A stretch of 64,000 nucleotides of DNA. Origin: Maricaulis sp048270265 (GTDB lineage: Bacteria > Pseudomonadota > Alphaproteobacteria > Caulobacterales > Maricaulaceae). Shown here piece after piece: positions 45,194 to 54,549 of this stretch. Location of the stretch: NCBI RefSeq assembly GCF_048270265.1, contig NZ_JBLWTD010000004.1, positions 62,001 through 126,000 of the forward strand. Direction: 5' to 3'. The position numbers and the translations under genes were made by a program. The notes under the pieces are model-generated. The model made no database searches, was not told the origin of the DNA, and saw only the letters and a program-made list of their open reading frames with translations. Each line of letters begins with the position of its first letter. Position 1 is the stretch's first letter.

Positions 45194-46273
45194 ATGGTCA
45201 AGACCCCGATCGATCAGATTCTCGAGGGCGAGTGCGTCGAAGTGATGAAATCGCTTCCCGATGCCAGCGTCGATCTCGTCTTCGCCGACCCGCCCTATAA
45301 TCTCCAGCTCGGCGGCGATCTTCACCGTCCCGACAATTCCAAGGTCGACGCCGTCGACAATGACTGGGACCAGATCGGCGGCTTTGACGATTATGATCTC
45401 TTCACCTGGCAGTGGATGGAGCAGGCGCGCCGCGTGCTCAAGCCGAATGGCGCCATCTGGGTGATCGGCAGCTATCACAATATCTTCCGCGTCGGCGGCA
45501 TTCTTCAGGACGCCGGCTTCTGGGTCCTCAATGACATCATCTGGCGCAAGACCAATCCGATGCCGAATTTCAAGGGCACGCGCTTCACCAATGCGCACGA
45601 AACCCTGATCTGGGCTGCCAAGACCAAGGAAGGCCGCCCGACCTTCAATTATGCGGCGATGAAAGCCCTCAATGACGGCATCCAGATGCGCTCCGACTGG
45701 TCGCTACCGATCTGCTCCGGTGGCGAACGCCTCAAGGGTGACGACGGCAAGAAGGCGCACCCGACGCAAAAGCCGGAATCCCTGCTGCATCGCGTCCTGC
45801 TCTCGACCACCAATCCGGGCGATCTCGTGCTTGACCCATTCTTCGGTACCGGCACCACCGGTGCCGCCGCCAAACGCCTTGGCCGCAACTATATCGGCAT
45901 CGAGCGCGACCCGGAGTATCTCAAGGTCGCCCGCGCCCGCCTCGCCGACATCCAGCCGGCCAGCCGCGATGCCATGACAGTGACCCAATCGCCACGCGCG
46001 CAGCCGCGCATTCCGTTCGGCACGCTGGTCGAACGCGGCATGGTGAAGCCGGGCGATACGCTCTATTGCCCCAAGGGCCGCTTCACCGCCCGCGTCCGCG
46101 CCGACGGCTCGATCATTGCCGGCGATCGCGCCGGCTCGATCCATCAGGTCGGCGCCCAGATCCAGAGCGCCCCCTCGTGCAATGGCTGGACCTATTGGCA
46201 CATCCGCACCAAGCAGGGCCTTGCCCCCATTGATGTGATGCGCGCCGAAGTTCGCGCCACCCTGGAAAACTAG
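45194..46273 (+). CDS. ccrM: Cell-cycle-regulated GANTC adenine DNA methyltransferase
   Basis: A 359-residue beta-class N6-adenine methyltransferase. The catalytic motif DLVFADPPYNLQLGGDLHRPDNSKVDAVDNDWDQ lies near residues 27-60, before the SAM motif DPFFGTGTTGAAAKRLGRNYIGIE (about residue 214). The C-terminal about 80 residues (IPFGTLVERGMVKPGDTLYCPKGRFTARVRADGSI) form the DNA-recognition extension typical of CcrM. It methylates GANTC at the end of replication and controls cell-cycle genes. The ATG at 45194 is the family start; an in-frame start five codons earlier is unlikely. The upstream CtrA-like box and four GANTC sites suggest tight cell-cycle control. Confidence 0.96.
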   Translation: MVKTPIDQILEGECVEVMKSLPDASVDLVFADPPYNLQLGGDLHRPDNSKVDAVDNDWDQIGGFDDYDLFTWQWMEQARRVLKPNGAIWVIGSYHNIFRVGGILQDAGFWVLNDIIWRKTNPMPNFKGTRFTNAHETLIWAAKTKEGRPTFNYAAMKALNDGIQMRSDWSLPICSGGERLKGDDGKKAHPTQKPESLLHRVLLSTTNPGDLVLDPFFGTGTTGAAAKRLGRNYIGIERDPEYLKVARARLADIQPASRDAMTVTQSPRAQPRIPFGTLVERGMVKPGDTLYCPKGRFTARVRADGSIIAGDRAGSIHQVGAQIQSAPSCNGWTYWHIRTKQGLAPIDVMRAEVRATLEN

Positions 46274-47334
46274 CCCTCGCCGGCGCCCCGGCGCCTTGAG
46301 ACGACCTTGTGCATCACGCTCGGCAGGGCGTGGTCGCCCAATTGCGCGTCATCGGCCCAGATACCCTCCTGCGGTTCCCAGCCGGGCGCCGCCTCGGCTT
46401 CGTGCACTGCAAGCCGCAGTTCGAAATGGGTGAAGACATGGCGAATCTCCCCGCGATCCTCCCACGGGGCATCGAAAGGCGGCAGGCTTGATGCGCGCGC
46501 CTCGCCCCATTCACTGGATGGCACTTCCATCATGCCGCCGAGCAGCCCCTTGTCGGCGCGCTGACGCAACCAGATCCGCCCCTGCCGCCGGACCAGCCAG
46601 GCGGTACCGTGACGGATCGGGCGCGCGATTTTCTTCAACTTGCGCGGATAGGTGAGCATGTCGCCCTGCGCCCGCCCCTGACAGGCAAAGCTCCAGGGAC
46701 AGGCCCCGCAATCGGGGCTGCGCGGCGTACAGATCGTCGCCCCGAGGTCCATGATTGCCTGGGCGTAATCACCGGGCCGGTCCGGGTCGGCCAGTTCGCC
46801 GGCGAGGCGGCGGATTTCCGGCTTGGCCTTCGGCATCGGCGTTTCGATACGATAAAAACGGGTCAGGACGCGCTCGACATTGCCGTCGACGACGCTGGCC
46901 GGTTTGTCGAAGGCGGCTGCGAGAATTGCGTTGGCTGTGTAATCGCCGATCCCGGGAAGCGCCCTCAGACCCTCCATCGTGTCGGGGAAGCGGCCACCCA
47001 GCTCGCTCGCCACCACAATGGCGCAGGCGTGCAGATTGCGGGCGCGGGCGTAATAGCCCAGTCCGGCCCATTCGCGCATCACATCCTCTCGCGGTGCGGC
47101 GGCGAGGTCCTCAATGCGCGGCCACAACTCCAGAAAACGGAACCAGTAGGGCGTCGCATGCGGCACCGTGGTCTGTTGCAGCATGATTTCCGACAGCCAG
47201 ACGGCATAGGGATCGGCGATCTGGCCGGCGCTCCGGTCCGCCGGGCGTATCCGCCAGGGCAGGCGCCGGCCCTCACGGTCATACCAGTCGAGCAGGGCCC
47301 GGCGCAGGGCGGCGATGTTCTGCGGCTCGTCCAT
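46270..47334 (-). CDS. mutY: A/G-specific adenine glycosylase
   Basis: A 354-residue base-excision repair enzyme removing A paired with 8-oxoG. The HhH-GPD catalytic domain includes LSEIMLQQTTV (catalytic Glu), LPGIGDYTANAILAAAF and VDGNVERVL (catalytic Asp). The Fe-S motif is CTPRSPDCGACPWSFAC. The C-terminal about 120 residues form the NUDIX-like 8-oxoG recognition domain (GTAWLVRRQGRIWLRQRADKGLLGGMMEVP). The ATG at 47334 is preferred to a longer frame. It is convergent with ccrM, the last four bases overlapping, and divergent from the dciA-like gene. Confidence 0.95.
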   Translation of the reverse strand: MDEPQNIAALRRALLDWYDREGRRLPWRIRPADRSAGQIADPYAVWLSEIMLQQTTVPHATPYWFRFLELWPRIEDLAAAPREDVMREWAGLGYYARARNLHACAIVVASELGGRFPDTMEGLRALPGIGDYTANAILAAAFDKPASVVDGNVERVLTRFYRIETPMPKAKPEIRRLAGELADPDRPGDYAQAIMDLGATICTPRSPDCGACPWSFACQGRAQGDMLTYPRKLKKIARPIRHGTAWLVRRQGRIWLRQRADKGLLGGMMEVPSSEWGEARASSLPPFDAPWEDRGEIRHVFTHFELRLAVHEAEAAPGWEPQEGIWADDAQLGDHALPSVMHKVVSRRRGAGEG

Positions 47335-47381
47335 ATGTTCCGTAACTTGCGGCGGCGCCCTATCGAGGCGAGAATGCCAGC

Positions 47382-47915
47382 ATGGTCCCGAAACCCCCTT
47401 CGTCAACTCTCGAACGGCAGGCGCGCCGCTTCCTCGAATCGCATCGCGGACGGCGTGCGATCCGCGCGGCGCCGCCGGCGGGCCGGGCTGCGGAGCGCAT
47501 TCTAAAGCCGCTGGCGCGGCGCTTCGGCGTCGGGGTCGAGCGGCTGGTCGAGCACTGGCCGGAGATTGTCGGCGCGCGGCTGGCCGAATGGTGCCTGCCC
47601 GAGGCGATCAGCAATTCCGGCGGAAACCGGGTGCTTGTAATCCGCGCCCGCGGTCCGGCTGCCGCTGTATTGCAGGCGGAAAGCCGCCGGATTCTCGAGC
47701 GTGTGCGACTGTTTGCCGGCGAGAGATCGCCAACCCGGCTGCGGGTTTTGCAGGGGGTGACACGTGCACCGCTGCCCGCCGCATCGAAGACGACACCGCC
47801 TCCGTCCGCATCACAAGTGAGCGAGAGGGTGGAGGAAAGCCTTGAGGCCCGGCTATTGTCCGCGCTTGATCGCTTCGGCAATAGTGTAAAAAGCCGTAAT
47901 GGCACCGATTTGTGA
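47382..47915 (+). CDS. DciA-like (DUF721) protein
   Basis: A 177-residue protein with a central DUF721/DciA domain (VERLVEHWPEIVGARLAEWCLPEAISNSGG, LVIRARGPAAAVLQAESRRILERVRLFAG), the helical-KH fold found in the DnaB-loading DciA. The N-terminus is basic, the C-terminus Pro/Ser-rich. DciA is the replicative-helicase loader in bacteria lacking DnaC, so a replication role is plausible. It starts ahead of two DsbA-like genes and smc, an order seen in related genomes. Confidence 0.8.
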   Translation: MVPKPPSSTLERQARRFLESHRGRRAIRAAPPAGRAAERILKPLARRFGVGVERLVEHWPEIVGARLAEWCLPEAISNSGGNRVLVIRARGPAAAVLQAESRRILERVRLFAGERSPTRLRVLQGVTRAPLPAASKTTPPPSASQVSERVEESLEARLLSALDRFGNSVKSRNGTDL

Positions 47916-47933
47916 CCCAGGGGGACACCCGCA

Positions 47934-48695
47934 ATGCAACTGACACGACGCGTATTTTCTGCCATCGCTCTCACCGCGGCCCTGGCCCTTGGGGCCTGTG
48001 GTGGCAATTCCGACCCGGCCGGCGCCGGCCAGTCCACCTATGAACGTGGCAGCGATCGCGGGATCGGCAACCCCGATGCGCCGATCACCATGATCGAATA
48101 TGCTTCGGTCGCCTGTGCTCACTGCGCCAGCTTCCATCAGGACGTCTGGCCGACGATCAAGACCAATTATGTCGAGACCGGCCAGGTGCGGTATGTCTTC
48201 CGCGAAATGATCACCGGCTCGCCGCAATTCGCAATCGCCGGATTCGCCCTCGCACATTGCGTCGCTCCGGAACGCTATTTCGACATGATCGACGTGTTGT
48301 TCCAGCAGCAGCGTGCCATCTTCCAGGCCGCCAGCCAGCCCGGCGGCGCGCGGGGCCAGTATCTCAACATCGCCCGTTCGATGGGGATGAGCGAAGCGGA
48401 CTTTGATGCCTGCCTCAACAACCAGGAAATCAATGCCGAGATCGTCGCCTCGCACGACCGCGCGCTCGCCGACGGCATCGACAGCACACCGCGTTTCCTT
48501 TTCAACGGCGAACCGCTTGAAGCCCGCCGTGCCCCTGGCGCGACCGAGTACACCTATTTCCTCGGCAACAGCCAAGTGATGATCGATGGCGAACCTGTGC
48601 CAGGCATCGTCGATGCCGACACATTCAGCCGCCTGATCGACCATCTCGTCGCGCGGCTCGACACGGATGCCGGCGCATCGGGCTCGGAGGACTGA
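47934..48695 (+). CDS. DsbA-like thiol oxidoreductase, lipoprotein
   Basis: A 253-residue exported protein of the thioredoxin_4/DsbA group. The signal peptide ends in LGAC, giving a lipobox Cys at residue 22. The active site is YASVACAHCASFHQDVWP (CAHC, about residues 62-65). A helical insertion and the cis-Pro region (DGIDSTPRFLFNGE) follow, then a C-terminal MIDGEPVPGIVDADTFSRLIDHL. It probably oxidises periplasmic protein thiols, anchored in the membrane. A close paralogue follows directly. Confidence 0.88.
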   Translation: MQLTRRVFSAIALTAALALGACGGNSDPAGAGQSTYERGSDRGIGNPDAPITMIEYASVACAHCASFHQDVWPTIKTNYVETGQVRYVFREMITGSPQFAIAGFALAHCVAPERYFDMIDVLFQQQRAIFQAASQPGGARGQYLNIARSMGMSEADFDACLNNQEINAEIVASHDRALADGIDSTPRFLFNGEPLEARRAPGATEYTYFLGNSQVMIDGEPVPGIVDADTFSRLIDHLVARLDTDAGASGSED

Positions 48696-48699
48696 GATC

Positions 48700-49449
48700 G
48701 TGCAAACCGTAACCCGCCTTCTTTGCGGCCTGGCCATGGTCACCCTCACATTGGGCGGGTTCACGGCCTCGGCCAGGGCTGAACATCCAGCCCAGGCAGA
48801 GCGCCCCGGCGACCACGCCATCGGATCCGTGGATGCTCCACTGCTGATGGTGGAGTATGCCTCCTATGCCTGCCCGCATTGCGCCCACTTCCAGACAGAT
48901 GCCTGGCCGACAATCCGGTCGGAATTCGTCGAGACCGGCGAGGTGCGTTATATCTTCAGGCCAATGCTGACCGCACCGCCGCAACTGGCCGCCATCGGCA
49001 TCGTCCTGGCGGAATGCGCGGACGAGGACCGGTATTTCAGCGCTGCCGACCTTCTGTTCGCCGAACAATCCACAATCTTTGAAACGGCGCAGGCGCAGGG
49101 CGATGTCGCTGCGGTCTACCACCGGATCGCCGCGGCCGTCGGGCTCTCCGAGGAGGCGCTGGACGCCTGTCTCGCCGACCCGGCAATGTCCGAATTGGTC
49201 AATAATGGCGCGAGACAAGCCTATGAGGACGGGATTGCCGGGACGCCGAGTTTTGTGATCGGCGGCAAGATCCTGAATCTGGAAACGACCGCCCAGGGCG
49301 CCTTCTTCAATTGGGGCGGCGTGCCGCTTCTGATCAATGGAGACAGGGTCCCCGGTCAATTGGACGGAGACACGTTCCGCCGAATCATCCTTCACTTCCT
49401 CGATGATCGCGCTCACGGTATCGATCATGGGTCAGAAACCGCGCATTAA
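48700..49449 (+). CDS. DsbA-like thiol oxidoreductase, paralogue of the preceding gene
   Basis: A 249-residue exported protein with a Sec signal (LLCGLAMVTLTLGGFTASARA) and no lipobox. The active site is SYACPHCAHFQTDAWP (CPHC, about residues 58-61), with the cis-Pro region DGIAGTPSFVIGGKILN. It aligns along its length with the preceding protein, so the pair is a tandem duplication with one lipidated and one soluble copy. The start is a GTG at 48700, nine bases after GGAGG, five bases past the previous stop. Confidence 0.87.
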   Translation: MQTVTRLLCGLAMVTLTLGGFTASARAEHPAQAERPGDHAIGSVDAPLLMVEYASYACPHCAHFQTDAWPTIRSEFVETGEVRYIFRPMLTAPPQLAAIGIVLAECADEDRYFSAADLLFAEQSTIFETAQAQGDVAAVYHRIAAAVGLSEEALDACLADPAMSELVNNGARQAYEDGIAGTPSFVIGGKILNLETTAQGAFFNWGGVPLLINGDRVPGQLDGDTFRRIILHFLDDRAHGIDHGSETAH

Positions 49450-49517
49450 GGGCGGACTGACCGGCAGTGCAGGACCGGATTGCCGATGAACGGCAGTCCC
49501 AACGCGATGGAGGTCGG

Positions 49518-52500
49518 GTGAAATTCACGCAGCTCCGGCTGACCGGTTTCAAATCATTCGTTGATCCGACCGACTTGCGGATCGACCCCGGACTGACTGG
49601 CGTGATCGGACCCAATGGTTGCGGCAAATCCAACCTGCTTGAAGCCCTGCGCTGGGTGATGGGCGCCACATCCGCCAAATCCCTGCGCGGCGGCGGCATG
49701 GAAGACGTGATCTTCTCCGGCACCGACAACCGCCCCGCCCGCAATCATGCCGAGGTCATGCTGACCGTCGACAACACCGCAAAGCTTGCCCCGGCGCGCT
49801 TCAATGATGCCGCCAGTCTCGACGTGACCCGCCGGATCACGCGCGGCGCCGGCTCGGCCTACAAGATCAATGGCGAGGAAGTGCGGGCCAAGGATGTCCA
49901 GCTTCTGTTCGCCGATGCCGGCACCGGTGCCAATTCCGCCGCCCTGGTGCGCCAGGGCCAGATCAGCGAGCTGATCGCTGCCAAACCGGAAAATCGCCGC
50001 CGTATCCTGGAAGAAGCCGCCGGTGTCGCCGGTCTGCGCGCCCGCCGGCACGAGGCCGAATTGCGGCTGCGCGGCGCCGAGGCCAATCTTGACCGCCTGC
50101 AAGAAGTCATCGACGAGATCGGTGCCCGCCATGGCTCCTTGCAGAAACAGGCTCGCCAGGCGGCGCGCTATCGCAAGCTCTCCGCCAGCATCCGCACCCT
50201 GGAAGCCGCTGTCTGGCTCAACCGCTGGCGCGCGGCTGCCAGCCTGGTTGAGGAGAGCGACGCGGCGCTGGCCGAGAAACGCGAACACGCCGAGACAGCG
50301 ACCGCCGCTGCGTCCGAGGCGCGCATCCAGGCGGAAATTCTCGCCGCCATGCGTGAACCGGCGCGGCTGAAGGAGGCCGAGGCTGCGGCAGCCCTGCGCA
50401 ATCTGGAACGCGAACGCGACCGGATCGAGCGCGACGCGGCCGATATCCAGCGCAATATCGCCAATCTGGAAGCCCGCCTCGACGAGCTCGCCTCGGCCAC
50501 CGGCCGCGAACAGCATATCGTCGAGGATGCGACCGCCAGCCGCGACCAGGCCGCGCTTGAGGTCGACCGGCTTGAAGCCGAAATGGCGCGGGAAAAGACC
50601 AGCCTGGCCGGTGCGGAAGCTGCCGCCCTTGATGCCGACACCCAGCGCCGCGAGCGCGAAGCCTTGCTCGATGCCAAGGCCGGCGACGCAGCGGCGCGCC
50701 AGGCGGCACTGCAGAGCGCCCGCCGCGAGGCCGAACGGCTCTCAGCGCGCCTGACCCAGATCGAACGCGAGATCTCTGCGGCGCGACAGGAGCGCGAAAC
50801 CCTGCTCGGTTCTTCCGCCCTGGCCGAGCTGGATACCGCCCAAGCGGACCTCGTCGCCAGCGAGGCCGCGCACGAGGCCGCCAAATCCGCCTTCAATACC
50901 GCCGAACTGGCACGGCAGGCTGCCGAGACCGAGCAACAGGCCGCGACCGAGGCCTGGCGCGAGCTCGCCGCCGAACGCGACAGCCTGGCCCGTGAAGCCA
51001 GCACGATCGAGCGCCTGCTCGCCAGCACGCTGCAGGACAATGTCGCGCCCGCCCTTGATGCCGTTCGCGCCCGGCCCGGATACGAGCACGCACTCGCGGC
51101 CGCACTTGGCGATGATCTCGACGCCTCGCTGGATGAGAGCGCCGCCCGGCATTGGCACAAGACCAATTGCCATGCCGACGCCCTGCCCGGCGGTTGCGTA
51201 CCGCTTTCCGACCATGTCGAGGCGCCCGCCGCCCTGAAGGCACGCCTCGACGCCGTTGGCGTCATCAAACCGGAAAAGGCCGAGGCCGCCGCCGCCAAAC
51301 TCAAGCCCGGCCAGCGCCTGGTCACCCGAGAGGGCGATCTGTGGCGGTGGGACGGCCTGGTCGCTCGCGCCGATGCGCCCTCCGCGGCGGTCGCTCGCCT
51401 GGAGCAGCGCAACCGGCTCGACGCCATTCGCGAGACCCTTGCCGGGGGCGAAGCGGCATTCAATGAAGCGACCGCGCGCCGCGACCGGGCGCAATCAGAC
51501 CTGGCCGCACGCCGCCAGGCCGAGCAGGCTGCCCGTGCCGCGATCCCTCCGGCCGAACGTGCCATCCGCATCGCCCAGGACCGGATTGCCGGACTGCGGG
51601 AAACCGCCGCCAAGGCCTCGGCCCGCGCCGACGCGCTTGGCGAACGGCTTGAACGGCTGGCCAGCGAAGCCGCAGATGGCAAGGCCGCACTGGAAGCCGC
51701 CAATGGAGTCGTGGAAACCGCCGCGCAGGCCGGTGATGACAATGCGGCCCTCGAAAAGGCCCGCCAGAATGCGGACAGCGCCCGGCGCGCCGCCGCCGAT
51801 GCACGCGCAGCGCTGGAAAGCGTCCGCCGCGAATCGGAATTGCGCCGCCAGCGCCATGCCGCGGCACGCCGGGACCGCGACGCATGGGCCGAGCGCTGCC
51901 AGGCGGCATCCGACCGAATCGCCGAGATCGCGAAGCAGAATGACGAGACCCGCGCCGCGCTCGAACAGGCCATCAGCCGTCCAGAGGCCTTGCAACAGAG
52001 CCTGCATGCCCTCACCGACCGGCTCGAGGCCGCCGAGCGCACGGCCCAAGAGGCCCGCGCCGCCGCCGCAGACACCGAAGACCAGCTCAAGGCCGCGGAG
52101 AGTGCGGCCCGTTCGGCCGAGAATGCCGCATCCGCCGCGCGCGAGGGCCGCGCGGCCGCCGAAGCCCGCCTCGGTTCGGCCCGCGACCGGCTGACCGAGA
52201 CGACCGAACGCTTGCAGGACGCGACCGGCGATGCCCCCGAGGCGCTGTCGAGACGGGTCAGCGATGACGAGATCGATTCGCTCAGCGCCGACGACATTGA
52301 ACGCCGACTGGATGAAGCCCGCCTGTCGCGCGATCGTCTCGGCGCCGTCAATCTGCGCGCCGATGAGGAGGCCGAGGAACTCGCCGTCCGCGTCGAGGAA
52401 ATGAGCCGCGAGCGCGACGACCTGCACGCCGCGATCGACCGGCTGCGCAAGGCCGTCGACCAGTTGTCGCGCGAGGGCCGCGCCCGCCTGCTCGAGGCCT

Positions 52501-52964
52501 TCGACGTTGTTGACGGGCATTTCCGGACCCTGTTCGCGACCCTGTTCGAGGGCGGGCATGCCGAATTGCGCCTGACCGAAAATGACGATCCGCTTGAGGC
52601 CGGGCTGGAAATCTTCGCCTGCCCGCCGGGCAAGAAGCTCGAAACGATGTCGCTGATGTCCGGTGGCGAACAGGCCCTGACCGCATCGGCGCTGATTTTC
52701 GCGGTCTTCCTGTCGAACCCGGCGCCCGTCTGCGTGCTCGACGAGGTCGATGCGCCCCTTGATGACGCCAATGTCGACCGCTATTGCCGCATGCTCAACG
52801 AGATGCGGCGGATGACGGAAACCCGCTTTCTCGTCATCACCCACAATCCGCTCACCATGTCGCGCATGGACCGGCTGTATGGCGTGACCATGTCGGAGAG
52901 AGGTGTTTCCCAGCTGGTATCGGTCGACCTGGTCGGCGCGGAACAGCTCGTTGCCGCGGAATGA
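49518..52964 (+). CDS. smc: Chromosome segregation protein SMC
   Basis: A 1148-residue ATPase of the condensin complex. Walker A is GPNGCGKSNLLEALRWVMG (residues about 32-50). Two long coiled coils flank the hinge (AALGDDLDASLDESAARHWHKTN... region, about residue 530). The C-terminal head has the signature LMSGGEQALTASALIFAVF and Walker B CVLDEVDAPLDDANVDRY. The coiled coils are very Ala/Glu/Arg-rich, as in other high-GC alphaproteobacteria. The GTG at 49518, with GGAGG five bases upstream, starts exactly at the conserved MKFTQLRLTGFKSFVD; an in-frame start at 49467 is less likely. It organises sister chromosomes for segregation. Confidence 0.96.
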   Translation: MKFTQLRLTGFKSFVDPTDLRIDPGLTGVIGPNGCGKSNLLEALRWVMGATSAKSLRGGGMEDVIFSGTDNRPARNHAEVMLTVDNTAKLAPARFNDAASLDVTRRITRGAGSAYKINGEEVRAKDVQLLFADAGTGANSAALVRQGQISELIAAKPENRRRILEEAAGVAGLRARRHEAELRLRGAEANLDRLQEVIDEIGARHGSLQKQARQAARYRKLSASIRTLEAAVWLNRWRAAASLVEESDAALAEKREHAETATAAASEARIQAEILAAMREPARLKEAEAAAALRNLERERDRIERDAADIQRNIANLEARLDELASATGREQHIVEDATASRDQAALEVDRLEAEMAREKTSLAGAEAAALDADTQRREREALLDAKAGDAAARQAALQSARREAERLSARLTQIEREISAARQERETLLGSSALAELDTAQADLVASEAAHEAAKSAFNTAELARQAAETEQQAATEAWRELAAERDSLAREASTIERLLASTLQDNVAPALDAVRARPGYEHALAAALGDDLDASLDESAARHWHKTNCHADALPGGCVPLSDHVEAPAALKARLDAVGVIKPEKAEAAAAKLKPGQRLVTREGDLWRWDGLVARADAPSAAVARLEQRNRLDAIRETLAGGEAAFNEATARRDRAQSDLAARRQAEQAARAAIPPAERAIRIAQDRIAGLRETAAKASARADALGERLERLASEAADGKAALEAANGVVETAAQAGDDNAALEKARQNADSARRAAADARAALESVRRESELRRQRHAAARRDRDAWAERCQAASDRIAEIAKQNDETRAALEQAISRPEALQQSLHALTDRLEAAERTAQEARAAAADTEDQLKAAESAARSAENAASAAREGRAAAEARLGSARDRLTETTERLQDATGDAPEALSRRVSDDEIDSLSADDIERRLDEARLSRDRLGAVNLRADEEAEELAVRVEEMSRERDDLHAAIDRLRKAVDQLSREGRARLLEAFDVVDGHFRTLFATLFEGGHAELRLTENDDPLEAGLEIFACPPGKKLETMSLMSGGEQALTASALIFAVFLSNPAPVCVLDEVDAPLDDANVDRYCRMLNEMRRMTETRFLVITHNPLTMSRMDRLYGVTMSERGVSQLVSVDLVGAEQLVAAE

Positions 52965-53011
52965 GTATTTTTCGCAAGCTTTTCAAATATTTATTGACCC
53001 AGCTCCATTGC

Positions 53012-53040
53012 TTGACACTCCAGGGGGCCGAGTCTAGTTT
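53012..53040 (+). promoter_or_regulatory. Candidate sigma-70 promoter of the atp (F0) operon
   Basis: A perfect -35 TTGACA (53012-53017), a 17-base spacer and a -10-like TAGTTT (53035-53040), about 40 bases before atpI. A GAGTC CcrM site (53030-53034) directly abuts the -10 element. Confidence 0.6.
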
Positions 53041-53081
53041 GCGCGCGCCTGCCGGGAGGCTCGGCTGGCGGACCGATTTCC

Positions 53082-53471
53082 ATGTCTGAACGAGACGATA
53101 GAGCGAAAACACCTGATCGTAGCGATGATCTGAAGGACTTTGACCGGCGTTTGAGCGAGAAGATCGCCCAGCACCGTGGAAAGACCGGACCGGACACCGA
53201 GACGAACAATGCCTGGAGTGTCAGCGTCAGATACGGTAGCGGCTTTGCCGGTGGCGTATTGGTCGGGACAGGCCTCGGATGGGCGGCAGACAAGGTTTTC
53301 GAAATCGCGCCGTGGGGCATGCTGGTCGGGATGATACTGGGTTTTGCCGCCGGCGTGCGCAATATCATGCGCGAGGCGGCAGCGGCGAATGCCGAGAATG
53401 CGGCCAAGGCCGAAGAGACTGAACTTAAGGCCGGCACCATGCCGGGTTCTGACGGGACGAAAGAAGACTAG
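53082..53471 (+). CDS. atpI: ATP synthase protein I
   Basis: A 129-residue protein with a charged N-terminus and two transmembrane helices (FAGGVLVGTGLGWAADKVFEI and MLVGMILGFAAGVRNIM). It matches AtpI by motif and position. AtpI assists assembly of the c-ring. It is one base before atpB and is first in the F0 operon. Length and the GGXXXGXGXXG-like spacing are typical. Confidence 0.9.
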   Translation: MSERDDRAKTPDRSDDLKDFDRRLSEKIAQHRGKTGPDTETNNAWSVSVRYGSGFAGGVLVGTGLGWAADKVFEIAPWGMLVGMILGFAAGVRNIMREAAAANAENAAKAEETELKAGTMPGSDGTKED

Positions 53472-54233
53472 ATGGCCTTGCTCGAAACAGATCCGATGCA
53501 CCAATTCGTCGTGCAGCCCGTCCTGGAGCTGCCGACCCTGTTCGGAATCGACCTGACGATCACCAATTCGGCGCTCTTCATGATCGCGACGACCCTGGTG
53601 ACCAGCTTCGGCCTGATCCTTCTGACCGGGCGCGGTTCCATGGTCCCGACCCGGTCGCAGTCGATCGCCGAGCTGCTCTACGGCTTTGTCGCCGACATGG
53701 TGCGCTCGATCATGGGCGAGGAAGGCCGTTCGGTCTTCCCTTATGTCTTCACGCTTTTCATCTTCATTCTGGTCGCCAACCTGCTCGGCATGCTGCCTGG
53801 CAGCTATACGGTCACGAGCCAGCTGGTCGTCACCCTGGCCCTCGGCATGACCTCGATTACCCTCGTGGTGATCACCGGCTTCATCAAGAATGGCTTTGGC
53901 TTCCTCAAGCTCTTCGCACCGGCCGGCCTGCCGCCGGTGATGTATCTCCTGATCGTCCCGATCGAGTTCATCTCCTTCCTGAGCCGCCCCTTCTCACTGG
54001 CGATCCGGCTTTTCGCCAACATGATGGCGGGCCACACCCTGCTCAAACTGTTCGGCGGTTTCGTCCTTTCCCTGTCCAGCCTGGGCGCGATCGGCATTGC
54101 CGGTGCCGTGCTGCCGCTGGCCGTCGCCACTGCCGTCACCGCGCTCGAGCTGGTGATTGCTTTCCTCCAGGCCTACGTCTTCGCGGTTCTGACCTGCATC
54201 TATCTCAATGATGCACTGCACCCGTCGCACTAG
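53472..54233 (+). CDS. atpB: ATP synthase F0 subunit a
   Basis: A 253-residue membrane subunit. The essential Arg is in the penultimate core helix, SLAIRLFANMMAGHTLLKLFGGF (about residue 178). Other typical segments are MLPGSYTVTSQLVVTLALGM and LELVIAFLQAYVFAVLTCIYLNDALH at the end. It forms the proton half-channels against the c-ring. It sits between atpI and atpE, and the F1 genes are elsewhere, as usual in alphaproteobacteria. Confidence 0.96.
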   Translation: MALLETDPMHQFVVQPVLELPTLFGIDLTITNSALFMIATTLVTSFGLILLTGRGSMVPTRSQSIAELLYGFVADMVRSIMGEEGRSVFPYVFTLFIFILVANLLGMLPGSYTVTSQLVVTLALGMTSITLVVITGFIKNGFGFLKLFAPAGLPPVMYLLIVPIEFISFLSRPFSLAIRLFANMMAGHTLLKLFGGFVLSLSSLGAIGIAGAVLPLAVATAVTALELVIAFLQAYVFAVLTCIYLNDALHPSH

Positions 54234-54281
54234 AGTTTTTCACCCTTCCAGCCACACACCTTATTCAACAGGAGCCATCCC

Positions 54282-54506
54282 ATGGAAATCGAAGCAGCCA
54301 AGCAAATCGGTGCAGGCATTGCAGCTCTCGCCCTCGCAGGCGCCGGCGTCGGTATCGGTACCATCTTCGCCAGCTATCTTGCCGGCGCACTGCGCAACCC
54401 ATCTGCCGCAGCAGGTCAGTTCACCACCCTTCTGATCGGCTTCGCCCTGACCGAGTTCACCGGTCTTCTGGGCTTCGTCGTGGCGATGATCATCCTCTTC
54501 GGTTGA
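54282..54506 (+). CDS. atpE: ATP synthase F0 subunit c
   Basis: A 74-residue hairpin of two transmembrane helices. The Gly-rich first helix is IGAGIAALALAGAGVGIGTIF. The second has the proton-carrying Glu in LLIGFALTEFTGLLGFVVAMI (about residue 57). The Arg-Asn-Pro loop (ALRNPSAAGQ-like) is present. Length is standard for the family. It is the rotor ring subunit. Confidence 0.97.
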   Translation: MEIEAAKQIGAGIAALALAGAGVGIGTIFASYLAGALRNPSAAAGQFTTLLIGFALTEFTGLLGFVVAMIILFG

Positions 54507-54549
54507 TCCTTCTCCACCTGCGCCCATTGCCGTTCAAAGAGCATCGAAG

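Noticed and set aside
50168..52771. Leftward open frame of about 870 codons opposite smc
   Set aside because: It is a Ser/Ala/Arg-rich mirror of the SMC coiled coils, with no motif of its own.
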